A DNA stretch of 64,000 nucleotides. Source: Strigamia acuminata (Eukaryota; Arthropoda; Chilopoda; Geophilomorpha; Linotaeniidae). This document shows, one piece after another, positions 53,975 to 61,397 of the stretch. How positions within the stretch are numbered: the first letter of the stretch is position 1; each line of letters opens with the position of its first letter. Made by a program: the position numbers and the translations under genes. The notes beneath the pieces were generated by a model. That model made no database searches and had not been told where the DNA came from. It saw only the letters and a list, made by a program, of their open reading frames with translations. Where the stretch lies: assembly GCA_949358305.1 (NCBI GenBank), contig OX442321.1:3249605-3313604 (forward strand). The letters are read 5' to 3'.

Positions 53975-56900
53975 CTACTTCTTCAGATTGTCGGCGTAGC
54001 TCGTTTTATCTTCCGAACTTGGTTTGTCCAGGTTAGGAGATGTGGTCAATCTGGACGAGTAATCAGTCGGATCCTCGCTTTCATTCAAGTAGAATCGCAG
54101 ATGGCCGGGAGGCTCCAAAGGGTTCCCCGTTCTCTCGTGAGCCCAGATTTGGGGTAGAAATGGGGCCATGCCTTGGTTGGTGTGATGGATCCGTTGGGCC
54201 TCAGCGACGCTGGTCGGCGCTCGATGGGCTCGGAGTAGCCTTTGGTGCTGGATGAACATGTTGTTTCCGGGTCCGGCTTCAATGGCCTTCTTCATCCACA
54301 CGTAAAGGGAGAAACCGCGATCCGGAGTTTGCAACAGCTTTTGTCTGGTATCTTCGGTCAGGGACAAACCCGGATAATATAACGTTAATCTCGGAGCGAT
54401 CCGGGGTGGCGCTGGCTTCGGAGTTTTATCCTGCGGCTGCGGACGAAGCATCGTCGATTTGGTCTTCCTTTTCTCGAGTTGGACTGGTTTGGCCAGTTGC
54501 TCGGGGGTCTTCTTCTTCTCGATAGGAGGAGGAGGAGGAGGAGGAATCGAATCGGTCGGGACTTGATCTTCCATGATTACGTCTGTGACTGGGAGCGACG
54601 GAGGTGGATGCCGAATGACCGCTCGCACGTTTTGATACGATACTTCGGGGTTTGGATCTTGAGCCACCATCTGTGCTCGAATGACTGCTGCGGAGGGTAC
54701 TAGGCGGCTCCAGCTTTCTACGAGGGCCGGCGGGACTTGAAATCCCTCGTGGGCCACCACGATCCAGGATGCCACGGCCACACGCGCGTTTCGAAAGGTG
54801 GCGGCGGCTAAGAGAATGGACATTAGATCCGTGATAGCCACGACGATCCTAGTATTCCAATTTGGATGGTCCCGACTCTTATTTTGCGTATACTCGATTG
54901 AGATCCTTTGGAGATTCGTGATAACATTCTGCATTGTATTTTGCTGGTACGAGTCCATCTCGACCAGGAGGGATCTTGCCTGTTCCACAGTTGTCGAGTC
55001 CAGAAATTGCTGCAATGTTTCCTCCGACGGGTTGATTGGCGCCAGGGCTCGTGTCACGACGGGATTCGAAATCGACTGCGTGGATTCGGTCGAGGATGTT
55101 CGTCGAACTGCAGTCCTGATCAGTCGTCGTGATCTTTCCGGTTCGGGCTGGTCCCAAATGATCGGAGTTCGTGACGTGCTGGCGGTCGAAGCTTCTGGGA
55201 GGGGCTCGTCTTTGGCTGGTCCAAAGCGGGCTTCTCTTTGTTGGAGTTGCTCGACTGAACTTAATACAGGGGCGCCGATGATTACTTTCCTCCGAAAGGC
55301 GCTCGGGAGGCTGGTGGCCGATGTCCCGCTCCCTGCCGTGGATAATTCGGGCTTGATGAATGCGCTTGGCGTCGTTTCCAAGCTCGAAATGGTGGAGAGC
55401 GTTGGGCGGTACACAGGTTTGGGCTGCGCATTCTGATACTCGAGGATCTTTGCGACGAGATCGGCTTGTGTGTAAATCTTCTTCTGCTCGGGGATTTCGT
55501 CGATGATTACGTCGTTGTCGATCTTCATTGGTTCGGGTTTGTCCCGAATTGCTTTGACGTTATCGTAACGATTTTCTACCCGTCGTCGCAGTTCTTCTTC
55601 ACGATGAGTTTTCCAAGCTCGCGCACGGGATTCGGAAGCTTTTCTTCTTCTCTCGTCTTGTCTACGGACGTCTTCCTTCGCGCGTCTGGCTTTCTCTTCG
55701 CGTTCGCGTATATAGTCTTCTCTGTACCGCTTCCAAGATTCTTTCTTTTCTTCCCGTCTTTGGAAGTAATCTCTGCGATATTCGTCCCACGTTTCTTGGC
55801 TCTTATCGTTCCTCCGTCGGTCGTCTCGATGATCCGAGCGTTCGCGAGAATTTCTCCTTCCTCGGCTAGACGACGGGATATCTTGGGAGCGAGCTTGTGC
55901 GGCGTGTGGGTTTTCGACTCTTTCGAGACGAGTGAAGACGCTTGGTTTAGCCAGGCGTTTCTTCGGCGCGGGTTTCTCGTTAGTTGAGCCTCTGGAAGTG
56001 CTTGGTTTGTCCAGGCGTTTCTTCGGCGCGGATTTCTTGTTTTGCGAACTGCTGGAAGTGCTTGGTTTGTCCAGGCACTGCTTTTTCGCTGAGCAACCTC
56101 CTTCGTCGTGCTCGTTGGAGAGGCGTTTCTCGGCTCTCTGTCGTTTGCGGCCGAAGAAACCGAGATAATATAGTTGGTGCATCGCTCGTTGCGAGCGGAT
56201 GAAACCATGTCTCGGTCGCCAATCGGGGCGGTCAGGCCGATTACCCTGGATCTGTTGTAGCCAAATCTTGATTTCTTCTGTTGAATAACCGTCGGGCTGC
56301 AGATACTTGAACACTTCGTCGTGAGCGGTCCTTCTCACTTCCTCATAATACGCCATGTGGATTTCGTATTTTTCTTCGTCCGTTTCGGCGTCGCGCCACT
56401 GCTCGTAGACTTCCCACCCTCTTTCGTCGTCCGGAAAGGCGGCTCGGATCAGTGGATTAGGGATTGGAGCTGGCGGGTCCATGTTCCTTGATATGACTGC
56501 TCGCAACGCTTCGTGATATTGTCGTGGCATATAGTGGATCAGCGTTTGCTGGCTAGACCAATAGCGGCTGATCGCACGGGACAGTAATAAACGGATTTTC
56601 CACGGGTCGAAGTCGGCCGAACCTTCCAGCGCTTGGCGGAATAGAATCGGGATGACTTTGCGCCATAAACTTCCTGCGGAGACTCGTTTTGGGTCGATCT
56701 GTCCCCACGTGGTTCGGTATCCATCCTAAATATTTGAAATAAAATAGATAAATTAGAAAAGTTGGCCAATTTGTCAGATTTTGTCGAGTTTTCTCTATTT
56801 GACACAAGATGGCGTCTTGGTCGGCCATGTGCTTTTCGTGCACGTGTTGCGAAGTTATTTTTTTCTTTCGGCGTATGTTTAGATTGACAATTTGTCACTT

Positions 56901-57140
56901 AAAGTCGAGTTATTTCGTTGTTCGTGGTCAGTCCACGAACTTATCTCGTACTTTTAATTATCGATAATTGAATTTCATGTAATTTTTACTTACGTCGGGT
57001 TGGTGGTCATTGGGATCATCCCAATTTCCATCGTCTTCGTTTAATATGATTTGTAACAACTCGACTTGGTTTTCGTCGTCGTCTTCGGAGACGTTATCCA
57101 GCGCTTTTTCGATTTCCTTCTTCCAATCATTTCTTTTCAT
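53975..57140 (-). CDS. Gypsy ORF3 in the env position, spliced, function unknown
   Basis: Exon A 57140-56994 (49 codons, MKRNDWKKEIEKALDNVSED...) ends at a strong donor GAC|GTAAGT. Exon B begins at 56725 after ATATTTAG and stays open in the same phase to the stop at 53975 (916 codons). The 268-bp intron 56726-56993 contains stops. A shorter start at the ATG at 56530 is possible without splicing. Exon A is acidic. Exon B has a charged Arg/Glu-rich helical region, three copies of a unit like KPSTS...APKKRL, a Pro-rich tract (PPPPPPPIEKKK) and no signal peptide or membrane segment, so it is unlikely to be an envelope protein. The basic patches could bind nucleic acid or act as nuclear signals. 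I recognise no family. Confidence 0.75.
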
Positions 57141-57344
57141 GATTTTTGAGAGCGATCTCTTCGTCGCTTTCGCTGGAGATGACAGTGATAAATGTGGGCC
57201 GGGTTAGAGGTTAACTATTAGTCTCATGTCGTCTTTGATTGGTTTGGCCAATTAGGACGCATTGTGGGACGTAACAGGTGTCCCCCCTGTGGTTGTTTTT
57301 ATCATTTGAGACAATGGCCGGAGTTTGCTTGATGTTTTTCTTCG

Positions 57345-60300
57345 CTAATTTCCGACTATTTTTCCATCCTTGATGAACGGATTTGGTTTGTGCCGGCGCA
57401 TACCGTAGACTTTATCAGGTTTGGGGATTCCTGTAGCCTTATTTTTGTTTGATTGTTTTCCCTTTTTAGGAGATACATCGACTATTTCCTCCCTCTCCGA
57501 AAGATCATCTGGGGCGTCGGCTGACTTATGTAACTCGTCTTGAACTAAACTGATCTGTTCAGTTTGTTCATCTAGAAACATATCGCGAACGATCGGAGAT
57601 TGCGCTGGTTTTGTTTGATTTTCTGTCCAAGCTTCTTGAGGGAACTCAGGTAAGTATGGAGTTAATTCTCTGGCATTGATGGATCTGAAGTTAACGTTGT
57701 CCGCCAATCTTTTCAGTTTGAATGCGTTTCCGCCATGAGCTTCTATGATGACGTAAGGGCCGTCTCGTTTATCAGCTAAGCCCGCGTGGATTCCCTTATC
57801 AGCGCTGGACTGGATATGCGTGTCTTTCCAGACGAGGTCATTGACTTTAAAGTTGCAGAAGGGCCGATCCTTTCTAGCAACGTTAATACGGTCTCGCATG
57901 TCGAAGATATGTGACATGTGCTGATACGTGGCCGTAATTATTTGTTCTAATTTATCGACGTAAAGATGCGGCTTTTCCGGATCGATTTCCAGTATTCCTT
58001 CCGGTATTCGCGGGTCCCATGGTACTCTGAGCTCACGAGCAAAGTTTAGAAACGCTGGAGAGAATTTGCGATTCCTTGAGATCGTCGTGCGAATGCTGAA
58101 GGCGATCTCACGAAGATATTCGTCCCAGCTGGAGTGGACGTCGGTAAAAATTGCTAGAGCATATTTTATGTCGCGATTCAGCCTTTCCACGGGATTGGCC
58201 CGTGGGTTATAAGTTGATGTGTACGATGTCTCGATGTCGAACTTTTTACAGAAGTCCTTATATAAATTTGACGCGAATTGTGGCCCATTATCGGAGATTA
58301 GTTTCCGCGGGAATCCGAAATGAAGTGCGACCTCATAGAGGCATCGTATAATCTTTTGCTTAGTCGGTCTTTCCATCGGAAAAAGTTCCGGCCAACCAGT
58401 CGCGACGTCCATAATTACTAAGATGTATTTGTTTTTATTTGAGGACGTCGGTTTCGGGCCCATTAAATCTACGCTCCAGCAATCGAAGGGGGCGAAGGGG
58501 CCGAGTGAGATTTTCTCGTAATTCTTCTGCGTCCTGGGTTTACATGCTTGACATCTGGGGCAATGATGTATGAAACGAACGATATCTCTGGTCATTTTTG
58601 GCCAAAAGTAAAGTTGGTTTGCTCGGTAGATTGTTCTGGCCACTCCAGAATGTCCGGCGAGCGGGTGTCCGTGGACCATCCACAGAAACTCGGTTAGCAG
58701 ACTCCTGGGGATGACGACCTTCATTGAAGTTCCTGTTTCCGTCAGGTCATCGCGAAAATTCGGGTGGTGTTTTAATAGAAGTCCATCCTCGATTAAGTAT
58801 GAGGAGGCCTCTCTCTCGAATTCCTCGCGTTGAATCTCGTCGAACGTCTCGTCGGGGAATTTTTTATTTAAAATGAATTCTCGATAAATTTTACAGAAAT
58901 CGTCTTTCACCTGGGCGGCTATTAACTCGTCTCGGGTAGGCGGCTTGCTGGTCGTTCCCTTGGTTACGTGGGTTACGAAAGCACGGACGTATTTATCAGA
59001 GATTCGAGGTTCGATCGTCAATTCGTGGTGGGGATGAGCGTCCTTGACTGATTGGTACGCTCGGAGCCAGTAATTGTAATAATTTTGGTCTCCCGACTCG
59101 AGTTTTTCCTTGGGTAGCTCGTTCAGCTTTTTAAATTCCCATTTTCGAATGGGGTTCGGGCAGTAAAAAAGTCGAGAGTCGTCTTCTCCGCAGTCGGTTT
59201 CGTCCTCGGGCTCCGAAGCTGGAGCGCGCGAGAGTGCGTCTGCCACTACGTTGAACTTGCCCGGTCGATATTCTATGATTAAATCGCAGGACATGAGTTC
59301 TAGCTGCCAGCGAGCCATTCTTCCGGAGGGTTCTTTTAATCCCATCAGCCATTTCAGGGCCTCGTGGTCCGTTTGCACGTTAAACTTGGTAAATTCCAGG
59401 TACGGCCGGAACTTTCGGACTGCCCAAACTACTGCTAGACATTCTAGCTCCGTAGCGTTGTAATTTCTTTCCGCTGCTTGTAGTTTACGACTGATGAACA
59501 TGGTTGGGACCTCGTGTTCCACTCCATCGATGACGTGCTTTTGAAGTAGCGCGGCACCGAGGCCGATTCGACTGGCGTCAGTGTGAAGTGTAAACTCTCG
59601 ATTGAGGTCGGGTAATGGAATTCTTTTTGCATCAATTAACATTTGTTTTATTTTGTTAAAAGAGGTTTCGCAGTGGCTAGTCCACTCGAAATCTTTGTCG
59701 TTGCGTAATAGATCGGTAATGGGTGCCGCCACGTCTGCTAGGTTTGGGAGCATCCGATTGAAGAAATTTACCATGCCCATAAAACGCTGGACCCCTTTTA
59801 TATCCTCTGGGGCTGGGAACTGGCTGATGGCTTGAGTCTTTTTTGGGTCGATGGATAGGCCATCTACTCCAACTGTGTAACCCAGAAATGCTAGTTCTTT
59901 GCGACAAAATTTACTTTTTCCCGGATGGATGTTTAGTCCGGCTTTTGTGAGTCGTTCTATTACGTCGTTTACGTGGACCAAGTGATCCTCGAAAGTCTGA
60001 GAGACGATTACGATGTCGTCGAGGTAGGCCCATGCGTATTTATGTAGCGCTTCGCCGAGAACTTTCTCAATTAGCCTTTGGAAGGTGGCTGGGGCATTTA
60101 CTAACCCAAAGGGCATCACGTTGAACATGAGGCGGCCTTGGGGTGCCCAAAACGCTGTTTTTTCCTTGTCTTCCTCCCGCAATTCAACCTGCCAGTAACC
60201 CTTGAATAGATCCATGGTCGTGACCCAGTTAAATGGGGCGAGTTCTCGTAGAATTGCCTCTATTGATGGCATTTGAATGGGGTCGATGACAGTTATGGCG

Positions 60301-61397
60301 TTCAAAGGTCGGTAATCTATGCAGAGGCGTGGTTCGGAGCCTGGTCGCATGACGAGGACTATCCTCATTCCGTACTCTCCGACTGCGTTAGAAACGATCC
60401 CCTTTTCGAGCAATTCCTGACACATTGTCCGTACGATATGTCTCTTCTGAGGATTCATGGTTTTGAACGGTACTCTTACAGGTTTGCCCGTGACTAGCTC
60501 GATTTCGTGCATGACGTAACTTGTCTTCCCCGGATCTTTGTTCAGATTTTTCGAATGTTTTTTAAGCATTTCCTCGAGGAGTTTAGTTCGTTCCTCTCCC
60601 AGATTAGCATCGACCGCCAGATTATGTATTAAATTTTCTTCTTGTAGAATAGTATTAAATGATTTGAAATTATAGTCTTGAATAAACTTTTTAATCTCGC
60701 CTCCTTCCCATTCTTCGTCGTTCTTAGATTTTTCTAGGAATTCCGAAGGTATTATGGGTAATCGTGGGTCTTCGCGGTGATCTATGTAGTTCCACGAACG
60801 TGTGACTGGGTTGGGTTGGATGTCCATTCGTTCCATTAAATCCATGCCTATCAACAGGACCGTATCGCGGGTCGGTAGTACGATAAAGTAGTGCTTAAGC
60901 GTACCTCCCTCCCACACGAAATCAGTGGACAGGGTTCCCACCGCTCGAACTTCGCCTGCGGCTGTAAGGACCCGGATGTTCTCGTTCATTCCTCTCAACT
61001 TTTTCTTTATCTTCTTGTCGAGTGACTCGAACAAGTCAGTGGAGATGAACGAATGGTCCGCTCCCGAGTCGAGTAGCCCCATCAACACTTTTTTGCCGAA
61101 AGAGATAGGCATTTTGGCTAATGTGCTTTTCGCCTCAGTGGACAGGTTGCAACGGAGTAGTCGCCTTTTAGGGGGTTTGGCCCCCTGGTCCAGCGGTAAA
61201 GTCATGAAAGCTTTGGCTATGCCATCATCTTCTCTAATTTCAATTTCTCGTTTACCGAATGGTGTGGCGGCTTCTTCGTAGAATTTTAAGATTTTCTTCA
61301 TCTCTTTGATCTGCTTTTCCACCAGTGTGAGGTCTAATATGGATGAAGTTATCGCGAGCGGTAACGGAGTTATTTTTGTTCCGCCCGCGAATTCCAG
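57345..61397 (-). CDS. pol: Gypsy Pol: protease, RT, RNase H, integrase
   Basis: The frame has no ATG at its beginning. It is open from just downstream of a TAA inside the gag end, and the first in-frame GTG is at 61322 (1325 residues from there). Expression by -1 frameshifting at 61403-61397 is inferred. Domains in order: aspartic protease (LLDSGADHSFIS, near residue 90); reverse transcriptase (LCIDYRPLNA, YAWAYLDDIVI); RNase H (LHTDASRIGLGAALLQ, TELECLAVVWAV, VQTDHEAL); integrase with an H-H-C-C zinc-binding part (HHCPRCQACK) and D-D-E residues in SVDLMGP, ISDNGPQF and NPVERLNRDIKYAL; a C-terminal GPYVIIEA segment. All hallmark residues are present, so the enzyme set looks intact. Confidence 0.93.
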   Translation of the reverse strand: MEFAGGTKITPLPLAITSSILDLTLVEKQIKEMKKILKFYEEAATPFGKREIEIREDDGIAKAFMTLPLDQGAKPPKRRLLRCNLSTEAKSTLAKMPISFGKKVLMGLLDSGADHSFISTDLFESLDKKIKKKLRGMNENIRVLTAAGEVRAVGTLSTDFVWEGGTLKHYFIVLPTRDTVLLIGMDLMERMDIQPNPVTRSWNYIDHREDPRLPIIPSEFLEKSKNDEEWEGGEIKKFIQDYNFKSFNTILQEENLIHNLAVDANLGEERTKLLEEMLKKHSKNLNKDPGKTSYVMHEIELVTGKPVRVPFKTMNPQKRHIVRTMCQELLEKGIVSNAVGEYGMRIVLVMRPGSEPRLCIDYRPLNAITVIDPIQMPSIEAILRELAPFNWVTTMDLFKGYWQVELREEDKEKTAFWAPQGRLMFNVMPFGLVNAPATFQRLIEKVLGEALHKYAWAYLDDIVIVSQTFEDHLVHVNDVIERLTKAGLNIHPGKSKFCRKELAFLGYTVGVDGLSIDPKKTQAISQFPAPEDIKGVQRFMGMVNFFNRMLPNLADVAAPITDLLRNDKDFEWTSHCETSFNKIKQMLIDAKRIPLPDLNREFTLHTDASRIGLGAALLQKHVIDGVEHEVPTMFISRKLQAAERNYNATELECLAVVWAVRKFRPYLEFTKFNVQTDHEALKWLMGLKEPSGRMARWQLELMSCDLIIEYRPGKFNVVADALSRAPASEPEDETDCGEDDSRLFYCPNPIRKWEFKKLNELPKEKLESGDQNYYNYWLRAYQSVKDAHPHHELTIEPRISDKYVRAFVTHVTKGTTSKPPTRDELIAAQVKDDFCKIYREFILNKKFPDETFDEIQREEFEREASSYLIEDGLLLKHHPNFRDDLTETGTSMKVVIPRSLLTEFLWMVHGHPLAGHSGVARTIYRANQLYFWPKMTRDIVRFIHHCPRCQACKPRTQKNYEKISLGPFAPFDCWSVDLMGPKPTSSNKNKYILVIMDVATGWPELFPMERPTKQKIIRCLYEVALHFGFPRKLISDNGPQFASNLYKDFCKKFDIETSYTSTYNPRANPVERLNRDIKYALAIFTDVHSSWDEYLREIAFSIRTTISRNRKFSPAFLNFARELRVPWDPRIPEGILEIDPEKPHLYVDKLEQIITATYQHMSHIFDMRDRINVARKDRPFCNFKVNDLVWKDTHIQSSADKGIHAGLADKRDGPYVIIEAHGGNAFKLKRLADNVNFRSINARELTPYLPEFPQEAWTENQTKPAQSPIVRDMFLDEQTEQISLVQDELHKSADAPDDLSEREEIVDVSPKKGKQSNKNKATGIPKPDKVYGMRRHKPNPFIKDGKIVGN

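Noticed and set aside
54798-55987. Long + strand frames across ORF3 (up to 212 codons)
   Set aside because: Antisense shadows of the GC-richer gypsy ORF3.
53975-56530. Envelope glycoprotein identity for gypsy ORF3
   Set aside because: No signal peptide, cleavage-site context or membrane anchor is visible; the protein is charged and basic.
57275-57292. Second (central) polypurine tract AGGGGGGA in the gypsy element
   Set aside because: Only eight purines long and no independent support; the tract at the LTR border is better placed.
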